Source: Jaltomata sinuosa
Lineage: Eukaryota > Streptophyta > Magnoliopsida > Solanales > Solanaceae
Reading direction: 5' to 3'
DNA: 64,000 nucleotides
Assembly (NCBI GenBank): GCA_003996215.1
Contig: QJPP01000468.1
Location: 124,001-188,000 of the forward strand
The translations under genes were made by a program, and so were the position numbers. The notes below the pieces were generated by a model. That model was not told where the DNA came from. It worked only from the letters and a program-made list of their open reading frames with translations, and did no database searches. Each line of letters begins with the position of its first letter. Within the stretch, counting starts at the first letter, position 1. Shown here piece after piece: positions 22,571 through 35,525 of this stretch.

Positions 22571-25500
22571 TGTCAAGACCCGATTTCTCAGGTCATGATG
22601 GCACCTACAACCTCCCACTAAGCGAACCAATCGGCGTAGCCTGGAACAGTTAGTAATGGGTTACTACCTAAACCAACACGCATAATATGCAAAAATAAGC
22701 GGAAGCAGATATAAAATAGAATAATGTGAAATCAAACAACCTGAATATGTAAACAGGAAACTACACCAACCCAAAGACATGGTATGGAAAGTACATGAGA
22801 TTCTAATAGAATACAAGTTCTAGAGATTAAAAAATAGTAAATACAACTATGTACGAATAAACAAGAGTAACAGAGCCAAGAGATGAGATATGGTCAAGCC
22901 CCGGTCAGAAGGAGCTCACCCTAGTCTCAAATATCCAACAGCTGCATGAAAATCCACACAATCAACGGCGAAGGATCACACTAGAATCTGCACCAAAAAG
23001 ATGCCAAAAAATAGCATGAGAACCAATTGCTAAGCAACGGGTACCTAGTAGGCATCATCAGCTGACTAAGCACATATAAGATATAAAGGCAGTAAATAGC
23101 AGATAGAAAAGATGCAGTCATAGAAGCAATAGAGAAAGCACATGGAAACTAGCACAGATAGAAGTCAACAAGAATTACAAACATGCTATGCTAGCCACAA
23201 AAGATATATATAACACAGAACACTGGTGAAGGAAAGAAGAACGCACCTGGAGTCCTTGCAATAAAAATCTATATATATATAGAGAGAGAGAGTTTAGAAA
23301 GATGGCAGTATACCGGTAACCTCACTAAGAAGGGAAATAAGGGAAGAAATTAAACATATTCAAGCTAGAAGCAATATACTCAACAAAATCATGCTAAAAC
23401 CCCAACTTCAAGATAAGAACAGACAGAAATCAACCTCACAAGTATAACCCTAGGATGGAATAAGCTAAGCCACAAATAATCGAAAGCCACTAGTCAAACC
23501 CACAATAAAGTATAGGATCTGTTAACCCACAACTTCTCGAAAGACCACATAAACAATGCCTCAACAATAAAGGACTCACTAATCCAACAATAACCAAATG
23601 CCAAAATAATCATAACCCCAACAGGTTAGAAACCACTAATCCACCAATATATGAAGGCCATAACAAGATCTACAATAATATATAAGCAATATAATCTACC
23701 TATAGTTCCAACGAGTACCCATACACTCTAGGAACACAATCAAGTGAAAACAAACCTCCAGCATCTGATACTACCAGAGCATACACTGAAAAAACAACAA
23801 ACAAGGGTGGAATCTGAATACAATATACATGATGATGTGATATGATAGAACTGGTGTGATAGTAACCCTGTATGAACCTACCCCAGGTGCCAGAAGGCCT
23901 AGAAGGTAGGATCTATGGATGGACACGGCATGTATACCTCAACTACACTATATACCCCTGCTCCAGCACACTCGGAACATGGATCCTGGTCTAGTCTGGC
24001 AAGGTCCATGGAGGTCTGTGACCACATACTAAATGTGAATCTCAAAGTATAACTACTCAGAGTGTATCTGCGTCTAGATCAATAATTGGAATCTCGTGGC
24101 ACGTTCCTAGAGTCAACCAGGTTTAAATCAGTAATAATAATCTCAAAACCCCATCAAAGGGTTCCCGGAGCGTATCCGGGTCTAAATCAGTAATCAAGTC
24201 TCAAAACCCTCATGAAAGGGTGCTCGAAGTGTATCTGAGTCTAAATCTATAGTAAAGATATATCTAGCACTACGGCACAACCGAGCCTAGTATCAATGCG
24301 AAAACTTGTGATAAAATCATTGTAATATCTCCTTTACGCCAACAAGATCCATAAAAATAGTTCCAAATCCTTTTATAATCATTTACAAAAAATAGACCTC
24401 GGGGCCATGCAAAGTTTAGAAAATCATTTATAGTAGGTTCGAAGCCAAAACACAAGTAAAACATGCAGAAAATCCATTGCATGAATGATATGCTCACAAA
24501 AAAATAGATTAGCCTAACGGCTCACAAACAACCTATCAGAACTGCACATGAACAATCAGTTCTACAACACAAATATCTACCCTACTGTAACATCTCGATG
24601 TCTAGGACTCGCGAACATTCCCAAATATCCTATTGTCTATGGTCCAAAGTCTTATACAAAGGCCACATGGGGCCGCAAGTGTAATATTATTACAACACTA
24701 CAATAAGTAATACAAACAATGTACGAAATAAATGGATAGAAGATACAGACAAGGTCTGGGTGTACCAACCTAGAAGAACTAACCCAATAATACTAATTAA
24801 TGCAGTTATAGCCTATATATGCAAAGTATAGTATAGAAAAGAATATAACCTACCTGTCGTCTGACGATTAGCTGCTGGAATGGCATTGTCCAAGCTTGAA
24901 CTGCTCCGAGAATCCCCTAATCGCGAACAAAATATCAACATAATATTCTACACATCAATACAAAGCCAACGATACCCATAATGCTAAAAATATAGTCAAG
25001 TTGAAATTCAGGTCACAAGCGGGACCGTGGGCCCCGTAACCCAAAGCTAGAAATGAAAAACACCAATGTATTCCCCATATCCCCGAGAGAACATGATCCA
25101 AAATTAAGAAGACTAGCACTATTATGAGAGCTCTAAATAGCCCAAGAATCAAGAATTTAAAAAGGGAATTAATGAAAGAAAAATGAAATTTAAAGAGGAA
25201 TGTACCCGATTTAGAAGTCAACAAATGTTCAAGAATAGACAAAATAATAGCCTCCAAGTTGCTGGGTTGATCAAGGTGTGAAAATGGTTGTTTATGGAGC
25301 CATTTAATGGAGGATTCAAGTTTGGGAAATATTGGAAGGGGAAAAGAGAAGGTTTCCAGCTATTTAAGCTGCCATGCTCAGGAACAAGAGCGCCTAGGTA
25401 GCGCGCAGGCGTGCAGACACCATGGCGGGCGAGAAGCGCAAGGGCGTTGGTGCCAGTGCGGGGGCAGGAGCGCTGGCTTGCCCAGGCTAGCGGGCAAGCA

Positions 25501-25828
25501 AGCGTGATGCCCAAGCACAGGAACATACGCAGGTGTGGCCCAGGCATATGCTGCAGTACCACACTAGCAACCAACAACATCAGTAGTTATGCTAAGGAAG
25601 ATTTTACATGATTGGTCTCCGAGAATGCATCCAGGGTCCCGCAAACATAAATGAGCTGAGCTATTCAACTAGAAATGGCATTCTTGATCCAATGAAATTG
25701 ATTAAAATTCAATTGGAGGTTGATTTAATGAAAAATGGGCCCCTTTCCCAAAATCAACCTTTAGGCCAACTATTCCAAAATGGAACCTAAGGGCCAAAAT
25801 CAAGTCCAAAAGCCTAGGGACCCAAACC
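22571..25828 (-). mobile_element. Family 2 LTR, truncated, minus strand (right copy)
   Basis: Aligns in reverse with family 2 LTRs. The LTR 3' end is at 22571 (minus-strand ...GGGTCTTGACA), and the flank GGTAT precedes it. It runs to a point about 440 bases short of the LTR start, where a family 3 LTR begins at 25829. The missing start should lie beyond that insertion but is not in the window. The GC tract is at 25380-25560. Confidence 0.8.
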
Positions 25829-27953
25829 TGTCATGCCCTGAGGCTACCCCTAGATGTAACACGGTGCTTAGCATCACAAGTGACCCCAAGCTAAGTCATG
25901 ATCTGGAATATCTAAAAAAATTGATAAAAACATGCACTATGCGGAAGCTGAAAACAATAGTAAAATCTGGAAATGATAAAGAATCCCAAGCATATCTAAA
26001 TGAAAACTCTATATAAGAATATAGATAAGTCTACAACCCACTCTAAAAACTCAACAACTGAATTTAGTCTATGTATGAAAGCCTCTACTTGATATGAGTT
26101 GCTGGAACATGCCCCCAACTAACTCCAATAATCTAAAAAATGAAATAAATATTGTAAACTAAAGCATGTATATCATCCTCGATCTATGAGGACTCACCAA
26201 TGAAGCTTCTGAGTGAGGAATGGGAATCTTTCTAAGTGCGGTCTGGATACTGAGCACTTGAACCTACATCATGAAATAATGTAGCACAAAAGTATGCGTC
26301 AGTACTTCGAATGTACTGAGAATGCGAGATAAGGGCTAAGCTGAACAACCTATAACTGAACATGGAAATATATATACAGAAGCATAAACTGAAAACTAAG
26401 CTGGAAGCATTGACCAAGTACTAACATGAATATACAATATGCTGAACTGAATACTGATATAGATACTGAGTACATGGTAAATGCAATATGAATATGAATG
26501 TGGGAGATATTGTTAACCGACATACCCCAAGCTGAGCTAACTATGGGGCTAACCTATAGCCATTGATAAAAGGGTGTTCATATGTTGCCAGGGGTACAAA
26601 CAAGTCTGACGTAGATCCACTAACTAATGTCCCCAAGGGACAGAGGTATGAAGCCTAACCTGACAGTTGACCACTCTTTACACCTATGGTGGCGTCGTAG
26701 TTCTGCGATTGGGGGACTGCTACTAAAGGTCTTAGCCTGATCTGACAGCAAAGCCTTGATCCAGTCATCCGCTCTGTACTAAGTCTACTCCCAACGGAAA
26801 AGTAAGTAGTGAAATACAAGCTGAAATACTGGATAGCTCAAATACTGACAATTATTTAAGAATACACATATATGTATATATATATGCTGAAACTAATGGC
26901 ATTCTAACATTGAAAAATGATTATCTAAATTGTCTTCCTAGCAATCATAATTTATGAATACTGAAATTTAGACATGCTAGGGTTTCTGAGTTCTGAACAT
27001 GTAACTATACTAGCTCTCCAAGAAACATGAAATAGATATCATTATAAGCAGTAGAATTTGAAGTACAATGATTCCCTAAGATTTTGGAACCCTAGGTCTG
27101 AACAAATTCATGGGGAATTGAAGAACTGGATGAATCTAGGGACTCAATGGTTGCACAGAACTCATTGATGAAATCCCACATACCTGATAGAGAACGGATG
27201 GAGAAATCCTTTGGATTCTTGGGGCTGAGCTTGAAGAACATTCTGCATGTTCTTGAGAGAAAACTATCGCCTCTTTTCTCCTATTTCTTTCTAAGTCTGA
27301 TGATTTTAGGAGAATGGAGGGAATAAGAGTGAAAATCCCTTAATTACCCCCTAAAATGACTAAGGTTCGAAATTATAGGGTAGGGAAAAGACTGGAATGT
27401 CCCTAAATTAATTAAAAGAATATACTGAAATTTGCGACTCAGGTTCCACGGAGGGGAACCACGATTTATGGAAACTTTCACGGCTCGTGGAACCCTGTCG
27501 TGGTTCCTGGGCAGGAATTCTTGAGCTACTGGAGTTGGGTTCTATGAGTGCTGTCCATGACTCATGGAAACTTCCATAGGTAGTGGATCTCACTCTTGGA
27601 TCTTGGCTGGCTATTGATTCACAGGTCTGGTTCCACGAGACCATTCCACGACTCGTGGACCATTACATGGGTCGTTGAACTAGTTCGTAGTTCTCAGAGG
27701 AAATGTTAGGCCTCAGGTCTGAGTTACACAAACTTGGTTCACGACTCATGGATCGTTCCACGGTCTATAGAACTAGTTCGTGGTTCTAAGATAAAATGTC
27801 AGTTCTCTGATCTGACTCCACAAGCACAATCCATGACCCGTTGACACTTTCACGACTCATGCATCTTACCCGTGAATCGGTTGACAGTTGAAATTTTTAA
27901 TTCTTTCTAGTTTTTTGAGCTGAGTCTAGACTTGGAGGTTCTGTGGTGTTACA
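25829..27953 (-). mobile_element. Family 3 element A 3' LTR
   Basis: 2125 bases, running on the minus strand from TGTAACACCACAG (27953) to CCTCAGGGCATGACA (25829). The palindrome tract built on CCACGA/TCGTGG lies at 27430-27890, for example TCCACGACTCGTGGA at 27645-27659 (7-bp arms). A TATA-type run ATATATGTATATATATATG lies at about 26867-26887 within the LTR. Confidence 0.85.
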
Positions 27954-27968
27954 ATATCTCCTCCTTGG
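27954..27968 (-). promoter_or_regulatory. Polypurine tract of element A
   Basis: The minus strand reads CCAAGGAGGAGATAT immediately before the 3' LTR start, the plus-strand primer expected for reverse transcription. The equivalent in element B is at 35511-35525. Confidence 0.75.
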
Positions 27969-27989
27969 GATCATTCATCCTCGAATGAA

Positions 27990-28339
27990 GACTAAACAAG
28001 CTGAGTTTGGAGGAAAAGAGTGGCAATCCCTACGAAATAAGTACTAGAAACTGATATCTAAATGAACTGAGTCCCATGAGTATGCAATTATGCGAAAATG
28101 CAGGAATAGCCAAGGGAATATGATGCTGAGACTAAAATATGTCATAGTAAAATGAGAAACTGGAGAGGAACTATTACCTCAAGCTGAAATTGAATCGGAA
28201 GGAAAGAGGTGAGGGTACTTCGCCATCATGACTGCTTCTGCTTCCCAAGTAGCTCCCTCTACGGACTGATTTCTCCATAACACCTTCACTGAAGTGACTT
28301 CCTTATTTATCAGCCTACGAACCTGACGGTCAAGAATCT
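27990..28339 (-). pseudogene. Chromodomain end of element A pol
   Basis: Minus-strand remainder of the pol C-terminus, with the VTSVKVLWRNQSVEGATWEA block typical of the chromodomain of Tekay-type integrase, followed by the 3' untranslated part. It is separated from the rest of its integrase by the element B insertion. When the two sides are compared with the uninterrupted copy at 47370-47400, the reading resumes directly at 37631. Confidence 0.8.
28335..28339 (+). repeat. Target site duplication AATCT, left
   Basis: AATCT directly precedes the 5' LTR of element B and recurs at 37626-37630 directly after its 3' LTR. This is the 5-base duplication expected of Ty3/gypsy integration. Confidence 0.92.
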
Positions 28340-30480
28340 TGTAACACCCCGGAAACCTATTCAGCTTTTAAAAATCAAAATCTCAGAAAATTTCAAGTTT
28401 CCAGGGATGATAGGTCCAAACCATGGACTGTGGTATGAACCATGGGTAGTGGAATGGATCTGTGGTTTAAGTCTACAAGGCTCAGACTCTGGTCTGAGAA
28501 CCATGAATTGATTCTACGAATCATAGTTCATTCTACGGCCCATCCTATCAACTCGTGGTATCAGACCTGAGGGCTGACTGATCCCAAAGAACCACGAGTC
28601 CAGTCTATAGCCCGTAGTTTGAATTATGGACCATCTTTTTGACTCGTGGAACCTGATCAGAGACATGCCAAGTCCTTCAGGAACGATGAGTCAGGTTGAT
28701 GACTCGTGATTCATTCTACGAGTCTATCTTGTTGACCCATAGTTTGTCTTCTGCAGCTTGATCATTGGCCAGAACACACGAGTGGGAACCATGAATCATG
28801 GTTCAAATGATGACCCATAGAACCGACCCGTGATTCCTGAAGTCGACCCCTTTTATTAGCTTTTCTTAACTAATTTCTAGGGGTATTATAGTCATTACCC
28901 ACACTTTTAACTCCTAAGTCAGGTCGTTTTGGCCATTCTTAGCATGATTTCTAACCCTATTAGCCTAAGTCCCTTCTCATTACCTCACTCATCTACCAAA
29001 AAGGTAAAGAACTCTCTCAAGCTCAAGGTTTCAAGCTCCAAGTCCAATTCTCCTAATCTTTTCAATTTCAAGTGGGTTAACTTCAATCAAGGTATGTGGG
29101 TATTCAAAAATGGGTTCCTTTCACCCTTGTGCCCAAAACCCCAAATTTCAATTTGTGATTTCATGAACTTTCAAACTAAGGTTCTTGCCCAATTCTTATG
29201 TGTTTTGCTATAAATTACCTTCTCATGATTTTATTATGAATTTTCATTAAACTGCATGATTTTGCATGGGTGTTTACATATAACTTCCTATTTCATGAAT
29301 TGAAGGTTAATTATGGTAAATCCTACATGCATGAAGTGATTTAAGAAAATTGGATAAATTGATAGCATGATTTCATGAATTCCAAGAAAACGCATGCTTA
29401 ATTCCTATGTTGTATGAAAGTATATATTATTATGAAATTGAACTAAGGCCATGCAAGTTTTCAAGTTATGAATTATTATGCAAGACAAGACACCCGATGT
29501 GCCATCAATGCTCATGAATCATTTTTCCTAAAACTAAGGTTCGTGAGTAGTATGAAGATCCGGGGTATGAACATGTTTATGAACATTTTTATGAACAAGC
29601 TTGACCTCTAGATATGTCACATGTATGTGAGCCTTATAATATATGTTTTGGGAGTAGTATTTAGCACCGAGTGATGAGCGTTCTAGATAACCCAAGTCCA
29701 AAACTATGTTGCCACCGTAGGTTGCCCTCCATGGCTTATGAAAGGATCTTTATGAACATGGTTCTAAGTTTGGTTGGTTAGGACAACCTTCTTTAGTATG
29801 GGTGTATGACACTAGACTCCATGTAGCTCACCATGGTTTATGTCGGTTAAGAGAAACTCCCACATGATTATGTTTAAGCTATGCAGTTCTATGATATTAC
29901 ACTTTGAATCTTACCTTTACTTCATGTTTCATGTCTTATATCTTAATACTTTCTCATGATAATTATCTTATGAACAAGTTCACCTTATGCATGTTTTAAG
30001 CACATTTTTATCATGATCATGCTTATCTCATATACTCGGTACATCCTATAGTACTGACGCATATTTTGTGATGCATCCTCTTGATGATGCAGATTCAGGT
30101 GTTTTCCATCAGGCTCATGGCTAGACGAAGCCGAATATCTAGTCAGCATTGGTGAGTCCTCATGGTTCGAGGGCCGGTTTCCATTCTAGTTGTATTATCT
30201 ATATTTCCTTCAGATTGTTGAGTCAGTTGGGGTGTTGTCCCATCGGCTCTATATGATGGTTTAGAGGCTTTTCAGACATAGACAGTGTTCGAGTCTCCTC
30301 TTTGGATTGTACTTCCCATTCGACTTGACTATATATATGCTTATGTTTCTAAATTCTCTTATCATGCTTTTGCTATGTTAAATTGATATATCTGAGTTAT
30401 GCGATGACCAAGGGTTAGCTCGGGGTACTCGTTGTCACAGTGCCCATGTTATGCCCAGGGTGTAGCCTCGGGGCGTGACA
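28340..30480 (+). mobile_element. Element B 5' LTR
   Basis: 2141 bases, from TGTAACACCCCGG to GGGGCGTGACA. A palindrome tract built on CCATGG, CTCGTGG and CCGTAG motifs spans 28420-28840. A leader with CTCTCAAG follows, and a splice-donor-like CAAGGTATGT is at 29089-29098. The later part has a repeated 'TCATG' theme. It is noncoding; the 94-codon frame at 28929-29213 lies wholly in the LTR and resembles no gag/pol. Confidence 0.92.
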
Positions 30481-30484
30481 AACA

Positions 30485-30500
30485 TGGTATCAGAGCCAGG
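30485..30500 (+). promoter_or_regulatory. Primer binding site, initiator tRNA-Met
   Basis: TGGTATCAGAGCCAGG, a perfect plant initiator-Met primer site, 4 bases after the LTR end. Confidence 0.95.
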
Positions 30501-30701
30501 TTCAAGAGTCTTAGGATGCCTGAAAGCCTCATCTAGTTGAGTCTCTTTCATGTGTATGAAGCACGTCACACATATGAGAGGGAAGCTATAAGGTATCTTA
30601 GAAAACTTCTCTTCTTTCATGATCATATCGTCTGATAGAGATTAACTCTAATGTTCCTCTAATCCTTACCTTGTACGTTTCAGATCATTCCTCTATGTGC
30701 T

Positions 30702-31860
30702 ATGCCTCACCGAGCCACTCGAAATGTCGCTCCTCTAATTCCGACCCCCAAGGTCAAGAATGAGGAGTTTAGGAACGCCATCCATTTGCTAGCCTAGACC
30801 TTGACCGCTCAGGCCAACCAGCCGACTCCTATCCCTATGCACCCTCAAGGTGGGGTAGTGGACTGAGTTCGTGATTTTGTCCGTATGAACCCGCCAGAGT
30901 TTTGGGGTTCAAAAGTGAATGAGGATCCGCTAAATTTTATTGATGAAGTGAATAAAATCTTTGATATGATGAAAGTGGTTGGTGTTGACTGTGTGGAGAT
31001 CGTGTCCTATCATCTCAATGATGTAGCTCATATATGGTTCACACAATAGAAGAAAGCTAGAGATAGGGACGAGGTCCCTATGACATGGGAGTGTTTTGAG
31101 AGGGATTTCCTCGACCGGTTCTTTCCCTGATAGTTGAGGCAAGCGAAGGCGGAAGAGTTTGTGAACTTGAGACGAGGATCTATGACTGTTCAGGAGTACA
31201 GTTTGAAGTTCACTTAGTTGTCTAGGTATGCCCCCTCTATGGTAGCGGACCCACATAATTAGATGAGCAAGTTTATCTACGGGGTTTCATTTTTAGTGAA
31301 GAAGGAATGTAGGTCTGCTATGTTGTTGAGTGATAAGAACATTTCTAGACTCATGACCCATGCTCACCAAATCGAGGGAGATAGGCTTAGGGAGATGGCT
31401 AGGGAGAACAATAGGGCTAGATCCAAGGGTTCAGGTTTGGTCATTAGAGGTCCTGTGGAAGACATCACTCCCCATTCCAGAAGAAGTCATCAGAACCCGT
31501 TCATTCTTCTACTAGTGCTCCTACCCTGGCCCAGAAGCCTCGTCATGATCAGAATGGTAGAGGATTTACTTCCTATTCACAGTCTCAGGGGAGTGTTGTT
31601 AAGGGATTTTCTCACCCTATTTGCAGCAAGTGTGGGAAGAATCACCCAAAAGAGTGTTGTTTGAGCATAGGTGCATGCTTTTTGTGTGGACAGGTTGGAC
31701 ACATGATTAGAGACTGCCCTTCAGCTAAGAAGGGGCAGAGAGGTAGTAGGGCTCAGTCTGCTCCAACAGCCTCAGGAGGTCGACCAGCCCTGTAGGGCAC
31801 AACTTCTAGTTTTGGTGGTCAGCGCCAGAACCACCTTTATACTATGTCATCTCATCAGGG
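30702..31860 (+). pseudogene. Gag of element B, broken
   Basis: Capsid/nucleocapsid gene starting at the ATG of 30702 (MPHRATRNVAP...). The capsid domain includes FWGSKVNEDPLNFIDEVNKI and YHLNDVAHIWFTQ, where a UAG replaces the family tryptophan. The segment MSKFIYGVSFLVKKECRSAM follows. The nucleocapsid part has CGKNHPKECC and then a perfect CCHC knuckle CFLCGQVGHMIRDC (31677-31719). At least seven in-frame stops occur before 31260, and a frameshift near 31460 moves the knuckle to another frame. Most stops fit CAG, CGA or TGG changed by a single transition. Confidence 0.88.
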
Positions 31861-32400
31861 ACATGAGGATTCCCCAGATATTGTTACTGGTATGTTGAAA
31901 GTCTTCTCTTTCGATGTGTATGCTTTGTTGGACCCCGGTGCCTCCTTATCTTTTGTGCCCCTAATATAGCATGCAAATTCAAAGTATGTCCTCAATTGCT
32001 TTAAGAACCCTTTTGTGTTTCTACTCCTATTGGTCAGTCGGTCCTAGCCAAAAGGATCTACCAAAATCTCCCTATCTCAGTCCTTTACAGAGTCACTTCA
32101 ATGGATTTAGTAGAGTTGGAGATGACTGATTTTGATGTTATTCTTGGTATGGATTTGTTACACGCTTGTTATGCTTCGGTTGATTGTCGTACTCGAGTTG
32201 TCAGTTTCAAGTTACCAAATGAACCCATCTTAGAATGGCAAGGTAGTGCTCGTTCCTCGAAAGGTCATTTCATATCTTACCTTAAGGCAAGGAAGATAAT
32301 TTCTAAGGGTTATTTTTATTATATAGTTCAGGTTATGAACACGAAGTCCGGAGCCTTGTCCCTTTAGTCTATTTCTATTGTGAATGAATTCCCAGAAGTT
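31861..32400 (+). pseudogene. Protease of element B, frameshifted
   Basis: Aspartyl protease with the active-site segment YALLDPGASLSFV (31920-31958) retained, then a stop and a frameshift between about 31965 and 32100. The second half reopens as MDLVELEMTDFDVILGMDLL with the family DVILGMDW-type motif, whose final tryptophan is leucine here. The polyprotein then runs into the RT through EFPEVFPEDLPGVPPE, interrupted by one stop. Confidence 0.85.
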
Positions 32401-33840
32401 TTCCCTGAGGATCTACCTGGAGTCCCTCCCGAGTGAGAAATTGACTTTGTGATAGATTTTCTTTCGAATACAAATCCTATCTCTATTCCTCCCTATAGGA
32501 TGGCTCTTGCTGAACTTAAGGATTTAAAGGATCAGTTGATGGATCTTCTTGATAAGGGTTTCATCAGGCCTAGCATTTCTCCATGGGGTGCTCCAGTCTT
32601 ATTCGTGCAAAATAAAGATGGTTCCCTTAGAATGTGTATTGACTACCGTCAGTCGAACAAGGTCACAATTAAGAATAAGTATCCCATTCCAATGATTGAT
32701 GACTTGTTCGATCAGCTTCAGGGTTCTAGTTTCTTCTCCAAAATTTACCTTAGATCCGGTTATCATCAGCTTCATATTAGAGAGTGTGATATTCCAAAGA
32801 CAACCTTTAGGACTCGGTATGGTCATTATGAATTTATTATAATGTCTTTTGGTCTAACGAATACTCCTGCAGCTTTTATAGATTTGATAAACTGTGTGTT
32901 CAAGCAGTATTTGGATATGTTTGTGATTATTTTCATTGATGATATCCTTTTCTACTCTCGGAGTGAGTAGGAGCATACGGACCATTTAGGAGTTGTGTTA
33001 CAAACTCTCAAGGACCAACAGTTATTTGTTAAGTTTAGCAAGTGTGAGTTCTGAATGCAGTCTGTTGCTTTTCTGGGTAATATTGTAACTAGGGGTATTC
33101 GAGTTGATTCTCAAAAGATAGAGGCAGTAAGGAACTGTCCTAGACCCACTTCCCCATCTGATATTAGAAGATCTTTAGTTTTGGCTGGTTACTACAGGAG
33201 GTTTGTGGAAGGGTTTTCTTCCATCACTACCCCTTTGACTTGATTGACTCAGTAAAAGGTAAAATTTTAGTGGTCTGATTTGTGTGAGAAGAACTTTCAG
33301 GAATTGAAGACTAGATTGACCACAGCTCCAGTGTTAGCTCTACCCGAGGGCCTAGATGATTTTATTGTATATTGTGATGCTTCAAGGATTGGTTTGGGTT
33401 GTGTTTTAATGCAGCGTGGTAAAGTGATTGCTTATGCTTCAAGACAGCTTAAGACTCGTGAGAAGAACTACCCTAATCATGATCTTGAGTTAGTAGCCGT
33501 TGTCTTTGCTTTGAATATTTGGAGACATTACTTGTATGGGGTGCACGTGGATGTGTTCACCGATCATAAGAGTCTTCAGTATGTGTTCACTTAGAAGGAA
33601 TTGAATCTGTGACAAAGAAGATTGATTGAGCTTTTTAAGGATTATGACATGAGTGTGCTTTACCATCCGGGTAAGGCCAGTGTTGTGGCGGATGCACTTA
33701 GTAGATTGTCTATGGGTAGTGTGTCTTCAGTCGAAGACGGGAAGAAGGAATTGGTTAATGAGGTTCATAGGCTAGCTCGGTTGGGAGTTCGCCTTATGGA
33801 CTCGATAGAAGGTGGTGTTATTTTCCAAAATGGTTCTTAA
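32401..33840 (+). pseudogene. Reverse transcriptase-RNase H of element B
   Basis: RT segment open 32449-32970: GFIRPSISPWGAPVLFVQNKDGS, then KIYLRSGYHQLHI, where the catalytic D of KIDLRSGYHQ is tyrosine, then FVIIFIDDILFYSRS with the DD pair kept. The connection and RNase H follow with VYCDASRIGLGCVLMQ (first catalytic D), KNYPNHDLELVAVVFAL (E) and DVFTDHKSLQYVF (D), ending LYHPGKASVVADALSRL. Stops fall at E*EH, F*MQ, L*Q and similar places. The frame is constant across them, so point mutations rather than indels did the damage. Confidence 0.9.
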
Positions 33841-35290
33841 TCATCTTTGGTAGATGAAGTGAAGGAAAAGAAAGACAGTGATCTTATTTTTCTTCAGCTA
33901 AAGGGTGTAGTCCATCAAGAAAGAGTTGAGGTTTTCTCCCAAGGGGGAGATGGTGTGCTTCTCTATCAGGGTCAATTATGTGTTCCAGATGTAGATGGGT
34001 TGCGACAACAAATTCTGACGGAGGCTCATAATTCCAGATATTCCATTCACCCCGGTTCTACAAAGATGTACTGTGATCTATGGGAAGTCTATTGATGGAA
34101 TGGTATGAAGATGGACATAGCCGATTTTGTGGCTAAGTATCCCAATTTTCAACAGGTGAAGGTAGAGCATCAGCGACTAGGTGGCATGATTCAGGATATT
34201 GACCTTCCTACTTGGAAGTAGGAAGCGATCAATATGGACTTCATTACAGGTTTGCCTCATACTCGAAGGCAACATGATTCGATTTGGGAGATTGTCGATC
34301 GGATGACTAAATCATCCCATTTCTTGGCTGTTAAAACTATGGATTCAGCAGATGATTATGGTAGACTCTACATCCAAGAAATAGTTTGATTGCATGGTGT
34401 TCCTTTGTCCATAATTACAGATAGGGGTACTCAGTTTACTTATCAGTTTTGGATATCATTTCAGAGAGGTCTTGGTACTCAGGTGAAGCTTAGTACAGAT
34501 TTTCATCCTCAGACAGATGGCCAGGCAGAGCATACTATTCACACTTTGGAGAATATGTTAAGAGCTTGTGTGATTGATTTCAAAGGTAATTGGGATGATC
34601 ACTTACCTCTTATCGAGTTTGCCTGTAACAACAGCTTCCACTCTAGCATCCAGATGGCTCTATATGAGGTACTTTATGGTTAGAGGTGTAGATCTCTTAT
34701 TGGTTGGTTTGAGGTAGGTGAGGAAGCTTTGATTGGCCCAAATTTGGTTCATGAGACTATGGAGAAAGTTCAGCTTATTAGGGAGAGGTTGAAGACCGCT
34801 CAGAGTCGATAGAAATCATATGCGGATGTGAGGAGAAGGGAATTGGAATTCAAAGTTGATGATTGGGTTTTTTTGAAGGTGTTACCCATGAAGGGTGTGA
34901 TGAGATTTGGCAAGAAAGGGAAACTTAGTCCCCATTTTGTAGGACCTTATCAAATTCTGAGGAGAGTTGGCAGTGTTGCTTATGAGTTGGATTTGCCAAT
35001 GGAGTTAGAAGCGGTTCATCCGGTTTTCCATTGTTCCTTGTTGAAGAAGTGTGTTGGTGATCCGACCTTGATTGTTCCTTTAGAGGATGTAGGTGTGAAG
35101 GATAGTCTACCTATGAGGAGGTCCCCATAAAAATCCTTGATCGTCAGATTTGGAGGTTGAGGAACAAAGAAGTCACTTCCGTAAAAGTCCTTGGGAGGAA
35201 TCAGCTTGTTGAAGGAGATACTTGGGAAGCGGAGTCAACCATGAAAGCCAAGTACCCTCATCTCTTTCCTTCCGATCTTGTTTTAGCTTG
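33841..35290 (+). pseudogene. Integrase-chromodomain of element B
   Basis: The HHCC zinc region keeps EAHNSRYSIHPGSTKMYCDL, but the two cysteines of the family CPNCQQVK are changed (YPNFQQVK). The core has INMDFITGLPHTRRQ, LSIITDRGTQFT and DFHPQTDGQAEHTIHTLENM, so the DDE triad may survive. The GPY/F module GPYQILRRVGSVAYELDLP is at 34945-35000. The chromodomain end is frameshifted after about 35110. In-frame stops occur at Y*WNG, K*EA, V*LHG, G*RC and R*KS. The natural stop of the family is near 35288, in the AGCTTGAGGTAATAG context. Confidence 0.88.
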
Positions 35291-35510
35291 AGGTAATAGT
35301 TTCCTCCTTAGTATGTTCCTCTGATACTATTCCATCAGTTTTTCTCATGATCCTAGCATTGATCCATGTTTTATGAAGTTAGTTATACCATGTTTTAACT
35401 TGAAGAGTTAAGTTTTCATGTTTATTCCTTGATTTTCATGTTTTGTTGCTGGTTGGGTTATTTTCTCTTCAGTTTTCCCTGATTTAGTCTTCATTCGAGG
35501 ACGAATGATC

Positions 35511-35525
35511 CCAAGGGGGATATAT
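35511..35525 (+). promoter_or_regulatory. Polypurine tract of element B
   Basis: CCAAGGGGGATATAT abuts the 3' LTR start at 35526, as expected for the plus-strand DNA primer. Confidence 0.85.

Noticed and set aside
25829..27953. Repeated CCACGACTCGTGG units considered as a CRISPR-like array
   Set aside because: Units are irregular in spacing and sequence, lie in an LTR, and the genome is a plant nucleus.
28929..29213. A 94-codon plus-strand frame that could be a small gene
   Set aside because: It is wholly inside the element B 5' LTR leader, and the matching region of the 3' LTR (36100-36360) has indels that break it.
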